Of a stretch of DNA of 64,000 nucleotides, positions 12,722 to 22,690 are shown piece by piece. The DNA is from Gottschalkia acidurici 9a. Its GTDB lineage: Bacteria > Bacillota > Clostridia > Tissierellales > Gottschalkiaceae. The notes under the pieces were generated by a model. That model did not search any database and had not been told where the DNA came from. It saw nothing but the letters and a program-made list of their open reading frames with translations. The translations under genes were made by a program, and so were the position numbers. Location of the stretch: the NCBI RefSeq assembly GCF_000299355.1, contig NC_018664.1, positions 2,464,380 through 2,528,379 of the forward strand, in the 5' to 3' direction. Position 1 is the stretch's first letter; the number at the start of each line of letters is the position of its first letter.

Positions 12722-13708
12722 TCACTTCCCATCAAAAGGAGAAATGTTACGTTTTTGAAAGCTATAGTCACTAACACCTTGTTGTACACTGTATATTTTA
12801 TCATAAATTTTTAGCTTTACTATATCTTTATTGCTATTTTTAAAGAATTTGCTTAAAGATGTGTTTAATTCTTTATTTAAATCATAATCTTTTACTTCAC
12901 TATAAATTTTTCTATCATTTCTAAAGAATAAGTCATCTATTAGCATTATTTTTTTTCTATCGTGTTCTGTATCTCTAGATAGTACTTTATTTTTACTTAT
13001 GTCTATTAACACAGTATATTTTTTTATTTTTTTTATGTCAATTCTAACATCTTCACACAAATTTATTATAAAGTCTACATTTCCCATTAATTTATCTATA
13101 TTTTTAGTTATATGCAATGACAATCCAGTATCTTCTAGTACAATCCTTTCTAAATTTTTTCCGAATTCTTCATTATGACTATATATAGTTAAATATTTAA
13201 TATTTGAAGATATATCAACAACAATATCTTCTGTATCATTAGTATCATCACTTATTATTAATATTTCTTGTTCCTGTAGATCTTTATTCTTAGCATTACA
13301 TATTTTACTTAGTAACTGTATTATATTCTCTATAAAGTAACTCTTTGCGTCTGGTATTTTTATGTTACTCTTTTCTTGTATTCTCTTTATATCATCATAG
13401 CCTAATTTAATATTGTCCATAACCAAATATTCTACATTTTTATACAGATCTTGTTCTTTAAGTATCTTTATTGAGTTTATTATTCTATCTACATACTCTT
13501 CTCTAGTTAACTTATTCTCATCTAAAAAAATCCCTATACCATAACCAACCGTTTCTTTTGTGTCCTCATCAATATAATTACATACTGCTCTTGGTTTTAT
13601 CTTTTCTTGAAAAGTATGCAATATGTTTCTTGGTATGTATTTATATATACTTTCTCTAAGGTAGTTTTCATATTCATTGGGTCCTATTATTCTTAAGAAT
13701 TTGTCCAT
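12722..13708 (-). CDS. Conserved-type hypothetical protein, 328 aa
   Basis: I do not recognise the family. The protein is soluble, Lys/Asp/Ile-rich and without a signal peptide. The N-terminal ~130 residues are helical. The middle (about 150-245) alternates hydrophobic strands and helices (EILIISDD, IKYLTIYSHN, VDFIINLCED, YTVLIDIS), which looks like a Rossmann-type alpha/beta domain but lacks a clear GxGxxG loop. A weak ribosome-proximal AAGGAG precedes the ATG. It lies between dusB and greA, and its stop codon is 23 bp from the greA promoter. The gene is solid, the function unknown. Confidence 0.8.
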   Translation of the reverse strand: MDKFLRIIGPNEYENYLRESIYKYIPRNILHTFQEKIKPRAVCNYIDEDTKETVGYGIGIFLDENKLTREEYVDRIINSIKILKEQDLYKNVEYLVMDNIKLGYDDIKRIQEKSNIKIPDAKSYFIENIIQLLSKICNAKNKDLQEQEILIISDDTNDTEDIVVDISSNIKYLTIYSHNEEFGKNLERIVLEDTGLSLHITKNIDKLMGNVDFIINLCEDVRIDIKKIKKYTVLIDISKNKVLSRDTEHDRKKIMLIDDLFFRNDRKIYSEVKDYDLNKELNTSLSKFFKNSNKDIVKLKIYDKIYSVQQGVSDYSFQKRNISPFDGK

Positions 13709-13827
13709 AAAAAAACTCCTTCTATATATAATAAATTGTACCTTAATTATATGTATAGAATGGAGTTAGTTATTACTTTTTATCACATAATTCAATTTAA
13801 AATATTCATGAATAGATTTCAGTATTT

Positions 13828-14796
13828 CTATAAGCTTTCCATATATCTATAAAGGATATCTTCGAGCTCAGTTCTATCTTCTATACTATTTATTCTATTT
13901 CTCATCTCAGCTGAACCCCTTATTCCTTTTATATACCAAGCTATGTGTTTTCTCATTTCCCTTATAGCCACTCTCTCTGGTTTTAACTCAAAGAGTAGAT
14001 TTAAATGTTTTAAACTAGACTCTATCTTTTCTCTATCTGTAGGTGGTGGTAATAGCTCTCCTGTTTTTAACAAATGCACTGTTCTTTTAAATATCCATGG
14101 ATTCCCTCTTGCGCCTCTTCCAATCATTACGGCATCACAATTTGTTTCTTTCATCATTCTTAGCGCATCCTCAGGCTCAAATATATCCCCATTTCCTGTC
14201 ACTGGTATAGATACACTTTCTTTTACTCTTCTTATCATTTTCCAATCTGCTAACCCAGAGTAGTACTGTTCTCTAGTTCTTCCATGTACAGTTATTCCTG
14301 ATGCTCCTGCATCTTCTATTATTCTAGCTATTTCTACAGCATTTTGATGATTTTCATCCCATCCTTTTCTTATCTTTACTGTCACTGGCTTATTTGACAC
14401 TTTCACTACTTCTCTTACTATTTCTTTTACTAAGTCTGGATTATTCATTAATGCACTTCCATCACCGTTTTTTACTATCTTAGGTGCTGGACAACCCATA
14501 TTTATATCTACTATTATAAAATCATCTATTTTATTTAATTTTTCCTCTGTAATTCTTGCCATGACTTTAGGATCCGACCCAAATATTTGTAGAGCCACAG
14601 GTTTTTCTCTCTGATCTATCTTCATTATCTCATGTGTTTTTTGATCTTCAAAAAAAAGCGCCTTACTACTTACCATTTCTGTATATAAAAGTCCTACGTT
14701 CATTTCCTTGCACATAAGTCTAAATGCAAGGTCAGTAACTCCAGCCATAGGAGCTAAAAATACATTATTATCAACTTCTATATTAGCAATTTTCAT
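13828..14796 (-). CDS. dusB: tRNA-dihydrouridine synthase, DusB type
   Basis: This FMN enzyme reduces uridines in the tRNA D-loop. The 322 residues form a TIM barrel plus a C-terminal helical domain. Visible motifs are APMAGVTDLAFR (FMN binding), NMGCPAPKIVKNGDGSALM with the catalytic Cys in MGCP, KIRKGWD, TVHGRTREQYYSG, NGDI and MIGRGARGNPWIF (phosphate binding). The length and the NifR3-like signature fit DusB. The ATG start follows AGAGG. It lies downstream of coaX, as in the Bacillus coaX-to-lysS neighbourhood. Confidence 0.95.
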   Translation of the reverse strand: MKIANIEVDNNVFLAPMAGVTDLAFRLMCKEMNVGLLYTEMVSSKALFFEDQKTHEIMKIDQREKPVALQIFGSDPKVMARITEEKLNKIDDFIIVDINMGCPAPKIVKNGDGSALMNNPDLVKEIVREVVKVSNKPVTVKIRKGWDENHQNAVEIARIIEDAGASGITVHGRTREQYYSGLADWKMIRRVKESVSIPVTGNGDIFEPEDALRMMKETNCDAVMIGRGARGNPWIFKRTVHLLKTGELLPPPTDREKIESSLKHLNLLFELKPERVAIREMRKHIAWYIKGIRGSAEMRNRINSIEDRTELEDILYRYMESL

Positions 14797-14971
14797 ATAT
14801 TACCTCTTTCTGTTATTATCGCATTTCAAGTTAAAAAATATAGAAAATCCTGAAATATATTATCATTACTAATCTTTATATGAAGAGTCCTTAATTATAT
14901 CTCCACAAAAGTTTCTTAGTTATATTCAGGATTAAAATTTTAGTTAAAAGATCTGAGTAAGATCTCCTTAT

Positions 14972-15739
14972 TTACTTATTTTTCTCATATATTATTCTAA
15001 GTCCGTCAAGAGTCAACATTTTTTCTATTTTAGTTATTTTTTTCGATTCACTTGCTATTATAGATGCTAATCCACCAGTAGCTATGACTTCCTTAGATTT
15101 CACTCCAAGTTCTTCTTCCATTTTATCTACTATATAGTCTACTAGTCCAACATAACCATATATTATGCCTGATTGCATACTATTTATCGTATTTTTATTT
15201 AATACTTTTTTTGGTTTAGCTAGTTCCACCCTTGGAAGCTTAGAAGCTTTTTGAAACAATGCCTCACTAGATATTACTATTCCTGGAGATATAACTCCAC
15301 CTATATAATCTCCCTTTTCAGATATACTGCAAAATGTAGTAGCAGTTCCAAAGTCTACTATAATAATAGGTCCTCCAAACTTTTCATATGCTGCAACTGC
15401 ATTTACTATTCTATCTGCCCCAACTTCTTTAGGATTATCATATTTTATATTTATACCAGTCTTTACACCTGGCCCTATTATTATTGGATCTTTTTTGAAA
15501 TATCTTGAGCTCATAGTTTCTAGTGCATACATTATGGTAGGAACTACTGAAGATATTACTATACTTTCTATTTCACTCATATTTAAGTTTTCATATTCGA
15601 ATAACTGTTTTATTAACACTCCGTACTCATCTGAGGTTTTGTTTCTATCAGTAGATATTCTCCATGCTTTTAATATTTTTTTTCCTTTATATACTCCTAA
15701 GACTATATTAGTATTTCCTACATCACATACTAGTATCAT
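14972..15739 (-). CDS. coaX: Type III pantothenate kinase
   Basis: This enzyme phosphorylates pantothenate, the first step of coenzyme A synthesis. The 255-residue ASKHA-fold enzyme shows [12 protein letters not shown] at the N terminus (phosphate loop), the conserved [15 protein letters not shown], the catalytic DFGTATTF and GGVISPG. Type III enzymes use a monovalent cation and resist feedback by CoA (family knowledge). The ATG is preceded by AGAGGTG. The next gene upstream encodes a vitamin-uptake S component that may supply its substrate. Confidence 0.96.
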   Translation of the reverse strand: MILVCDVGNTNIVLGVYKGKKILKAWRISTDRNKTSDEYGVLIKQLFEYENLNMSEIESIVISSVVPTIMYALETMSSRYFKKDPIIIGPGVKTGINIKYDNPKEVGADRIVNAVAAYEKFGGPIIIVDFGTATTFCSISEKGDYIGGVISPGIVISSEALFQKASKLPRVELAKPKKVLNKNTINSMQSGIIYGYVGLVDYIVDKMEEELGVKSKEVIATGGLASIIASESKKITKIEKMLTLDGLRIIYEKNK

Positions 15740-15840
15740 GTTCTTACACCTCTTTAAACTTGTTATGATAAATAAAAAATTTATCTAACTTAGTAATTTT
15801 TCATCAAAATTATTCTATTGTTTGTATTATATATCATTAC

Positions 15841-16602
15841 TTAAAATCGCTTTCTAATCCCTACTACTACACTTGTAACTATAAGTATAGCTATTATCAT
15901 TTCTGGAATTCCATTTGCAAGTCCTATTCCTAGTATTACTTTTCCTACAGCTTCTGTGTCTTTACCCAGCTTTTCTACATACCATTTTCCATAAAGAAGA
16001 TATATAGATCCTAATACTCCTATAGTATTAGTTAGAGTTCCTACCATAGCAGATATGATTATTTCTAACGACTGCTCTTTAGCTTTCTTAAATGAATAAG
16101 CTCCAATTATAACAGTACATATAACTAAAATTGCACTTAAAATTATACTCCAAATACTTGTATTTCCTAAACTATATTGGCCTATTTGAGTGACTAAACT
16201 ATTTATTAAGTATATTATAGAAGAAATCCATACTATTGATAGTAAAATAATAGATGGTTTCTTTCCTACTTTCTTTATAAGTATATATGTGTAGTAAGAA
16301 GTAATACCTATAAGAACTCTTGGTAATACTGATACTATTGGATTATATAGCACTGGTGAAATAACTGTTGGTGCTGTGATAGCCCTTATAATACTAAATA
16401 TCCCAAATATAAGTCCAACCATGGCTCCTACAAATGGTCCTTCTATTATAGCTCCTATTATTACTGGTATATGCATTATTGTAGCATTCGTTGGTCCTAC
16501 TGGAATAAGTCCTATGGGTGTCATCCCTAGAATGGCTGATATTCCTCCTAAAATACCTATAATCGTTAACTTTCTTACCGAAATTAAACTCTTTTTACTC
16601 AT
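15841..16602 (-). CDS. ECF transporter substrate-binding (S) component, probably pantothenate
   Basis: The 253-residue polytopic protein has about six membrane helices. The N-terminal pattern, in which a Lys/Arg-rich start leads to LTIIGILGGISAILGM and then GPTNATIMHIPVIIGAI, is typical of energy-coupling-factor S components (ECF_trnsprt superfamily). These bind a vitamin and work with shared EcfA, A' and T subunits encoded elsewhere. It lies between coaX and birA, which suggests pantothenate or, less likely, biotin. It does not look like BioY, so I favour pantothenate (PanT-like). A separate promoter precedes it. Confidence 0.8.
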   Translation of the reverse strand: MSKKSLISVRKLTIIGILGGISAILGMTPIGLIPVGPTNATIMHIPVIIGAIIEGPFVGAMVGLIFGIFSIIRAITAPTVISPVLYNPIVSVLPRVLIGITSYYTYILIKKVGKKPSIILLSIVWISSIIYLINSLVTQIGQYSLGNTSIWSIILSAILVICTVIIGAYSFKKAKEQSLEIIISAMVGTLTNTIGVLGSIYLLYGKWYVEKLGKDTEAVGKVILGIGLANGIPEMIIAILIVTSVVVGIRKRF

Positions 16603-16697
16603 AATTCTCCTCCTGCTCTAGTTCCTATTTTCAGGATACTAGTCATTTATTTTATTAGATTAGTCATATAGTTTTTTCGAAGTGGTCTAGGTCTATA

Positions 16698-16761
16698 TAG
16701 CTACTAGCTACCTCTCTGTATAACCAACTTACATTTTAACAATTTAGTATTATGTGTGCAA
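16698..16761 (-). promoter_or_regulatory. Putative promoter and palindrome before the ECF S gene
   Basis: On the minus strand TTGCAC (16761-16756), 17 nt and TAAAAT (16738-16733) form a promoter in the birA-ECF gap. Just past the expected start of transcription lies the palindrome TAGCTAGTAGCTA (16698-16710), a possible operator or RNA hairpin. No known riboswitch is recognised. Confidence 0.4.
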
Positions 16762-16778
16762 GAGCTTTATTTTTTTAA

Positions 16779-17765
16779 CTATACATATCCTTTTTCACCT
16801 CTTACTGACACTTCACCTGATATTAACTTAGTTATGTTTCCATCTTCATCCTTTACTAAAAGTTCTCCGTCATCTGTTAGTCCCACTGCTACCCTTTCTA
16901 ATTCTTGATTTTTTTGTATTACGCGAACTTTTTTTCCTATAAGGATAGATTTCTCTCTACATATGTTTATAGCTTCTTCAATATTATTTTTTATAGTCAT
17001 TTCTTCATAGAAATATTCAAAGTTATTTAAAATCTTTCCAACTAATGCTTTTCTATTAATCGTTTTTCCTAATTCTCTTTTTAGTGATGTTGCTTTTTCC
17101 TTAACTTCATCTGGAAACTCATCATCTTCTATGTTTACATTTACTCCTATTCCGATAACTAGATAATTTATTTTCATCATTTCTCCGCTCATTTCAGTAA
17201 GTATTCCGCATACTTTTTTGCCATTAAGTATGATATCATTAGGCCATTTTATACTTACTTCTATTTCCATCTCTTTCATTGCTCTATAAACTGATGCAGC
17301 TGTTATCTGAGTAATTTTAGATGCATCCATAGGTTCTATATCCGGTCTTACTACGATACTCATCCATATGCCCTTTCCTTTTGGGGATGTCCAATTTTTA
17401 CCTAGTCTACCTCTTCCCTGTATCTGCTCTTCTGCTATTACTACTGTTCCTTCTTCATTTCCTTTAGAAGCTATATTTTTGGCTTCATTGTTAGTAGAAT
17501 CTATACTGTCATAATATAAAATATTTCTACCTATATATTTAGTTTTTAAATATTCTTTTACCTCTTCTTCACTTAATACATCTGGGCTAGATAATAGTCT
17601 ATGTCCTTTTCTAGTTATTGACTCTATACTATATCCTTCTTCTTTTAATATATTTATATACTTCCATATAGCCGTTCGACTTACATTTAATTTATTACTT
17701 AGATCTTGTCCAGATACAAATTCTCCTCTCTTTTCTTTTAAGACTTTTAGTATCTTTTCTCTCAT
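16779..17765 (-). CDS. birA: Bifunctional biotin protein ligase / biotin repressor
   Basis: It attaches biotin to AccB and other carriers via biotinyl-AMP. The first ~65 residues form a winged helix (LSNKLNVSRTAIWKYINILKEEGY), so it probably also represses biotin genes. The ligase core has GRGRLGKNWTSPKGKG (biotinyl-AMP loop), SIKWPNDI and LIGIGVNVN-like segments, then a C-terminal SH3-like domain. I start at the ATG at 17765, preceded by AAAGGGG. An upstream in-frame extension to 17807 has no good ribosome site. Its acceptor accB is in this window at 53354-53845. Confidence 0.95.
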   Translation of the reverse strand: MREKILKVLKEKRGEFVSGQDLSNKLNVSRTAIWKYINILKEEGYSIESITRKGHRLLSSPDVLSEEEVKEYLKTKYIGRNILYYDSIDSTNNEAKNIASKGNEEGTVVIAEEQIQGRGRLGKNWTSPKGKGIWMSIVVRPDIEPMDASKITQITAASVYRAMKEMEIEVSIKWPNDIILNGKKVCGILTEMSGEMMKINYLVIGIGVNVNIEDDEFPDEVKEKATSLKRELGKTINRKALVGKILNNFEYFYEEMTIKNNIEEAINICREKSILIGKKVRVIQKNQELERVAVGLTDDGELLVKDEDGNITKLISGEVSVRGEKGYV

Positions 17766-17825
17766 TTTTATCCCCTTTCTGCTTTTGATATTATAAGTAT
17801 ACCTCAATTTTTATCTATCTAATTA

Positions 17826-17855
17826 AAAAAAGGCTGAACTAGTCAGCCTTTTTTT
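17826..17855 (-). terminator. Intrinsic terminator after ftsH
   Basis: AGGCTGA/TCAGCCT stem with an ACTAG loop, flanked by runs of A on one side and T on the other, so it can act on the minus strand right after ftsH. Confidence 0.85.
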
Positions 17856-17857
17856 AG

Positions 17858-19669
17858 TTATGCTATTGTGAATATTTCTTCAAATTCTTTAGCATCTAAT
17901 GTCTCTTTTTCTAATAATGCTTCTGCTACTTTATGAAGTTTATCTAAGTTTTCGCTTAGTAAATTCTCTACAGCTTCATATGCTTTATCTATTATTGATC
18001 TCATTTCTTTATCTATAGCCGCTGCAACTTCTTCACTATAGTTTCTACTTCTAGCTAGATCTCTTCCTATGAATACCTCATCATCATCTGCACCATAAGT
18101 CATAGATCCTAATGCATCACTCATTCCATAGTGTGTTACCATACTTCTAGCTATATTTGTAGCTCTTTCTAGATCATTTTGTGCTCCTGTACTTATATCT
18201 CCTAGAACTAATTTCTCTGCTACTCTTCCACCTAATAGTTCTACTAACTTAATTTCCATATCTGTTTTAGTCATATAGCTTCTATCTTCTTCAGGTAGAT
18301 TCATAGTAAACCCACCAGCTCTACCTCTTGGTATTATAGTTACCATATGAACTGGATCTGATCCTTGAGTTAATCTTGAGGCTACTGCATGCCCTGCCTC
18401 ATGATAAGCTGTAAGCTTTCTTTCCTTTTCACTTACTACCTTACTTTTCTTCTCAGGTCCAGCTACTACTTTAGTAGAAGCCTCTTCAACCAATCTCATT
18501 GGTATTTCTTTTAAGTTTTCTCTAGCAGCTAGTAAAGCTGCTTCATTTACTAAGTTCTCTAAATCTGCTGGAGTAAATCCTGGTGTTCTTTTCGCCACTA
18601 TTTTTAAGTCTACATCTTCCTCTAGTGGTTTAGTTTTTGTATGAACTCTTAATATAGCTTCTCTACCTTTTATATCTGGTACTCCAACATAGACCTGTCT
18701 ATCAAATCTACCAGGTCTTAATAATGCAGGGTCAAGTATATCTGGCCTATTTGTTGCTGCAATCATGATAATACCTTCATTCTCACCAAACCCATCCATC
18801 TCAACTAAAAGTTGATTTAGAGTCTGTTCTCTCTCATCATGACCTCCACCAACACCTGCTCCTCTTTTTCTACCTACGGCATCTATCTCATCTATAAATA
18901 TTATACATGGTGCATTTTTCTTAGCTTGCTCAAATAAGTCTCTTACACGAGAAGCCCCAACACCAACAAACATCTCAACAAAGTCAGAACCACTTATACT
19001 GAAGAACGGTACTCCTGCCTCTCCTGCAACTGCTCTAGTTAGATAAGTCTTACCAGTTCCCGGAGGTCCAACCATTAATATTCCTTTTGGTATCCTAGCA
19101 CCTAAATCTATATATTTCCTTGGTTCTTTAAGGAAGTCCACTATTTCTCTTAACTCTTCTTTCTCTTCTTCTAGTCCTGCAACATCCTCAAATGTAATCT
19201 TTTTGCTTTGATCGTTAATCATTTTGGCTTTACTCTTTCCAAATGACATTACACGATTTCCACCGCCTTGAGACTGCTGCATAAACACAAACCATATAAC
19301 TGCAAATACTAATATTAAAAATATATTAGGTAAGAATTGAAGAAACCATGAAGTTTCTTGTTCTTTATCTCCTGCTACTTCTTTTATCTTATTTTGATCT
19401 ATAGGTCCCTTTAAATAGTCTTCATAGAATTTATCTGAACTTGTAGGTAATATTAGACTGAATTGTGTATCGTCTTTTAATTTACCTTTTACAGTACGAT
19501 CTTCTACAATGGTAATGCTCTCTACATTATTTGCCTTTATTTCTTTTATTAATTGTGTATAACCTATAGCTTTAGGCTGATTCATATCTTTAGAAAATGT
19601 AGTTACTAAAAATATTAAAAGTATAAATATAAGCAAATAAAAGCTTATACCTCTAAAGAATTTCCTCAA
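17858..19669 (-). CDS. ftsH: ATP-dependent zinc metalloprotease FtsH
   Basis: This membrane-bound AAA+ protease degrades damaged membrane proteins and unstable regulators. Its 603 residues include two N-terminal membrane helices (about 8-28 and 108-130) flanking an extracytoplasmic domain. The AAA module carries Walker A GPPGTGKT near residue 200, Walker [12 protein letters not shown] and the second region of homology [16 protein letters not shown]. The protease domain has the zinc motif HEAGH. The start is TTG after GGAGG. It follows hpt and tilS, the classic tilS-hpt-ftsH order. Confidence 0.98.
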   Translation of the reverse strand: MRKFFRGISFYLLIFILLIFLVTTFSKDMNQPKAIGYTQLIKEIKANNVESITIVEDRTVKGKLKDDTQFSLILPTSSDKFYEDYLKGPIDQNKIKEVAGDKEQETSWFLQFLPNIFLILVFAVIWFVFMQQSQGGGNRVMSFGKSKAKMINDQSKKITFEDVAGLEEEKEELREIVDFLKEPRKYIDLGARIPKGILMVGPPGTGKTYLTRAVAGEAGVPFFSISGSDFVEMFVGVGASRVRDLFEQAKKNAPCIIFIDEIDAVGRKRGAGVGGGHDEREQTLNQLLVEMDGFGENEGIIMIAATNRPDILDPALLRPGRFDRQVYVGVPDIKGREAILRVHTKTKPLEEDVDLKIVAKRTPGFTPADLENLVNEAALLAARENLKEIPMRLVEEASTKVVAGPEKKSKVVSEKERKLTAYHEAGHAVASRLTQGSDPVHMVTIIPRGRAGGFTMNLPEEDRSYMTKTDMEIKLVELLGGRVAEKLVLGDISTGAQNDLERATNIARSMVTHYGMSDALGSMTYGADDDEVFIGRDLARSRNYSEEVAAAIDKEMRSIIDKAYEAVENLLSENLDKLHKVAEALLEKETLDAKEFEEIFTIA

Positions 19670-19716
19670 CTATAGTCCTCCTTTCATATATATTGATATT
19701 TATTATAGCATATTTA

Positions 19717-20253
19717 TTATTTATATGCTTCTTCTTTCAATATATATATCTCATCTAAATTTCTATAACTTTCACTATAATCTAATCCATATCCTACTAT
19801 AAATTCATCCGGAATATCAAATCCTTTATAATTCATTTTAACATCAACTTTTCTTCTCTCAGGCTTATCTAAAAGTGCACATACTCCTACACTATTAGCT
19901 CCTCTAGACTTTAAGTTTCCTATTAGATAACTAAGAGTAAGTCCCGTATCTATAATATCTTCTACTACTAAAATATCTTTTCCCTCTATCGTAGAGTCTA
20001 AATCCTTTAATATCCTTACTACTCCAGAAGATGTTGTAGAAGTACCATAACTAGATACTGCCATGAAGTCCACTTTTACTGGTATATCTATATTTCTAAT
20101 TAAATCTGCTAAAAATACAAATGCACCTTTTAGAACTCCTATTAAAACTAAGTTCTTTCCTTTATAATCTTGTGATATTTGTCTTCCTAATTCTTTTACT
20201 TTGTCTTGTATTTCTTCTTTTGTTATAAGTACTTGTTTAATGTCTTCTTTCAT
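19717..20253 (-). CDS. hpt: Hypoxanthine phosphoribosyltransferase
   Basis: This enzyme converts hypoxanthine (and guanine) plus PRPP to IMP or GMP in purine salvage. The 178-residue type I PRTase has the PRPP loop ILVVEDIIDTGLTL, the flexible loop around MAVSSYGTSTTSSG and the C-terminal IPDEFIVGYGLDYSESYRNL base-binding segment. It lies 35 bp after tilS and is followed by ftsH. Its substrate PRPP is made by prs, further upstream in this window. Confidence 0.97.
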   Translation of the reverse strand: MKEDIKQVLITKEEIQDKVKELGRQISQDYKGKNLVLIGVLKGAFVFLADLIRNIDIPVKVDFMAVSSYGTSTTSSGVVRILKDLDSTIEGKDILVVEDIIDTGLTLSYLIGNLKSRGANSVGVCALLDKPERRKVDVKMNYKGFDIPDEFIVGYGLDYSESYRNLDEIYILKEEAYK

Positions 20254-20288
20254 ATTTTCCTCCTTATGTCTTATTTCTTCTTATGTTT

Positions 20289-21671
20289 TTACTGGATGTA
20301 TTCTAAAACTAATATATTTTTAGTGTTAGAGGTAATTTTATAGTTTTCACTAATTCTTAATCCTACTATCCATAGTATATCTTCTTCATCAACTACCAAA
20401 GGTATCGTATTTCTATAGTCTCTTGGTACTTTTTCATCTATAAAAAAATCCTTCAGTTTCTTGTTTCCTTTCATTCCTATAGGTCTAAACTTATCTCCAT
20501 CTATCCTATTTCTTATATAAAGATTATCCTTAACTTTATCATAGTCAAAGTACTTTATGAAGTCATTATTTTCATCTATTTTTATGCTAGAGACAGAAGT
20601 CACTTTAGATTTTATACTACTACCCAATTCTAATATATTTATAGTACTATTCACATCTAATTTATAATTATATCTTATATCCTCAACTTTTTCACTTTTT
20701 TCTATAATTAAATTATTATAACTTATTTTAACTACTATATTGTTAATAATGTTTATTTTCTTTCCTGTAATTTTAGAACTAACTAAATTTAGTATATCTT
20801 TAATATGTTTTTCTTCTAAACCTTTTATACTGCCATGAATCCTTTCGATTGCATATCTTATAACTCTAGTTTTTATAGATTGATGTAATGAGTGAAGTTT
20901 TTCTATATTTAAGTGTATCTTAGACTTATCTTCTTTTTCTAATATTTCCCTATATCTATCTTCAGTATACTCTTGCAAGAAATCACTATCATTTTTCATT
21001 ATCGTAGAAGTTCTAGAAAGTGTATCTATAATACCTTTGTTAAATGTCTTTTGTATATAGGGGATTAGCTCTAATCTCACTTTATTTCTTCCATATATCG
21101 GTTGAAAGTTAGTTTTATCTATTCTAGGGATAATTCCGTTATCATCACAATATTTTTCTATATAAATTCTATCTATGTCGAGTAGTGGTCTTATTATATC
21201 TCCATTTTTATACTCCATACCTCTTAACCCATCTATACCTGTACCTCTTATGAATCTCATAATAAGAGTTTCTGCTTGATCATTTTTATTATGAGCAACT
21301 GCTATTTTTCCTCCACCCAATTTTTTAATACTTTTTCTAAAAAAAGAGTATCTTATTTCTCTACCTGCTTCTTCACTAGTAAGTTTATGCTTCTTAGCAT
21401 ATTCATCCATATTAGTTTTGTGAGAATAAAATGGAACATTTAGATTTTTACAGATATTCTTTACATAGTCCTCGTCGCCGTCTGATTCTGATCCTCTTAC
21501 ACCATGATTTATATGAGCTACATGTATACTAAAATTTAATTCAGCCTTTAAGCTTTCTAGCACATATAAAAGTGTCATAGAGTCGTGTCCTCCAGACACT
21601 CCTATGACAATATTATCATCTTTATCTAATAGTCTATGATTAATTATTGTATTCTTTACTATTTCCCTCAT
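20289..21671 (-). CDS. tilS: tRNA(Ile)-lysidine synthetase
   Basis: It converts C34 of the tRNA-Ile CAU anticodon to lysidine so that it reads AUA. The N-terminal PP-loop ATPase domain has GVSGGHDSMTLL (SGGxDS, residues ~24-35) and the HINHGVRG segment. Next comes the TilS substrate-binding domain, and a C-terminal domain with GNKKLKDFFIDEKVPRDYRNTIPLV. At 460 residues it is full length. The ribosome site is poor, so the start is less certain. It is essential because AUA codons are common in this AT-rich genome. Confidence 0.95.
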   Translation of the reverse strand: MREIVKNTIINHRLLDKDDNIVIGVSGGHDSMTLLYVLESLKAELNFSIHVAHINHGVRGSESDGDEDYVKNICKNLNVPFYSHKTNMDEYAKKHKLTSEEAGREIRYSFFRKSIKKLGGGKIAVAHNKNDQAETLIMRFIRGTGIDGLRGMEYKNGDIIRPLLDIDRIYIEKYCDDNGIIPRIDKTNFQPIYGRNKVRLELIPYIQKTFNKGIIDTLSRTSTIMKNDSDFLQEYTEDRYREILEKEDKSKIHLNIEKLHSLHQSIKTRVIRYAIERIHGSIKGLEEKHIKDILNLVSSKITGKKINIINNIVVKISYNNLIIEKSEKVEDIRYNYKLDVNSTINILELGSSIKSKVTSVSSIKIDENNDFIKYFDYDKVKDNLYIRNRIDGDKFRPIGMKGNKKLKDFFIDEKVPRDYRNTIPLVVDEEDILWIVGLRISENYKITSNTKNILVLEYIQ

Positions 21672-21749
21672 TATTGTTCACATCCATTTTTACTCTCTTG
21701 CTTTCTAGTTTTATTCTATATATAGTGCTTAATTTCCTTTATTTAAAGT

Positions 21750-22628
21750 TTATAAATTTTTCGCGCATATTATTAAGACAATCCCAAATAGAAAAATACT
21801 TCCTTTAAAAAATATATCTATAAAGTCTATACTCGTTTTAGCATTTAGTTTATCTTTATTGTAAACTAGTTGTTTTAATTTCAGTATATATTCATCTGTG
21901 TCATTAAGTCTACCATAAAGTCCATTTATTATTATTCTTTTAAATTTACTATCCAAAGAGAGTTTATTTAAATTTTCTACAATGTCTTTTATACTCTCGA
22001 TCATAGGAGAAAACTCTTTTCTCAAGATCATAGAAGTCATTAGCATATTAACACTAAAAATCATGCTTGTACTATAATCGTGTTTTAATTTTATCCCCCA
22101 AGATGCAATGCTATATGTTGGAGTATATTCTTTTATTCCAAACTCTTTATCTATTAAACCTCCAAAGTCTACTAAGTATATTTTCCTATTATTTTTATCT
22201 ATCATAATATTTTCTAACTTTATATCACTATAAATATACCCTAGTTCATAAATCTTTTTCAAGTTTTTTAGAATTATAATACATATTCCTAAAATATCTT
22301 TCAAATTTATATTTGTTTTAGTCATAATTTGCTTTAAATTATATCCATAAATATAATCCATAATAAAAAAATGAAATGTCTTCCTATATCTTTTATAATC
22401 ATCTATTTCATATACACTAGGTACTATACCTATAGTCTTACATTTTTTCATGTTTTCAAATTCTCTAGTTATAGAGTTTATATCGTCACTTATTTTTAAA
22501 CCTTTTACATTTCCTAACTTATCTCTAACTTTATATACGTAGCCAATACCACCCTGACCTAGCTTTTCTAGTATTAAATATTCATTATTATTCCACTTGC
22601 CTTTTATAGTTTCTCCTACATAAAACAT
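21750..22628 (-). CDS. Serine/threonine protein kinase, YabT-like
   Basis: The 292-residue Hanks-type kinase has a C-terminal membrane anchor (last ~22 residues). The glycine loop is GQGGIGYVYK, the ATP lysine lies in VKGLKIS, the catalytic loop is YSDIKLENIM and the metal site is VDFGG. The usual His-Arg of the HRD motif is Tyr-Ser, but catalytic Asp, Lys and Asn are kept. It lies between the VWA gene and tilS, exactly where B. subtilis carries yabT, a sporulation kinase. A role in sporulation or DNA-damage signalling is inferred from that synteny. The ATG start has AAAGGAG. Confidence 0.88.
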   Translation of the reverse strand: MFYVGETIKGKWNNNEYLILEKLGQGGIGYVYKVRDKLGNVKGLKISDDINSITREFENMKKCKTIGIVPSVYEIDDYKRYRKTFHFFIMDYIYGYNLKQIMTKTNINLKDILGICIIILKNLKKIYELGYIYSDIKLENIMIDKNNRKIYLVDFGGLIDKEFGIKEYTPTYSIASWGIKLKHDYSTSMIFSVNMLMTSMILRKEFSPMIESIKDIVENLNKLSLDSKFKRIIINGLYGRLNDTDEYILKLKQLVYNKDKLNAKTSIDFIDIFFKGSIFLFGIVLIICAKNL

Positions 22629-22644
22629 AGATTGAGCTCCTTTT

Positions 22645-22690
22645 GTATATTATAAAAAAATTTGAAAAAGGCTGTTAATTTACAGCCTTA
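22645..22690 (-). terminator. Hairpin after the VWA gene
   Basis: AAAAAGGCTGT pairs with ACAGCCTT around a short AT loop at the end of the VWA gene, followed on the minus strand by TTTTTCAAATTTTTTT. It would partly separate that gene from the kinase gene. Confidence 0.6.

Noticed and set aside
14846-14933. 9-bp inverted repeat AATCCTGAA/TTCAGGATT between dusB and coaX
   Set aside because: The loop is about 70 nt and there is no T run. Too weak to call a terminator.
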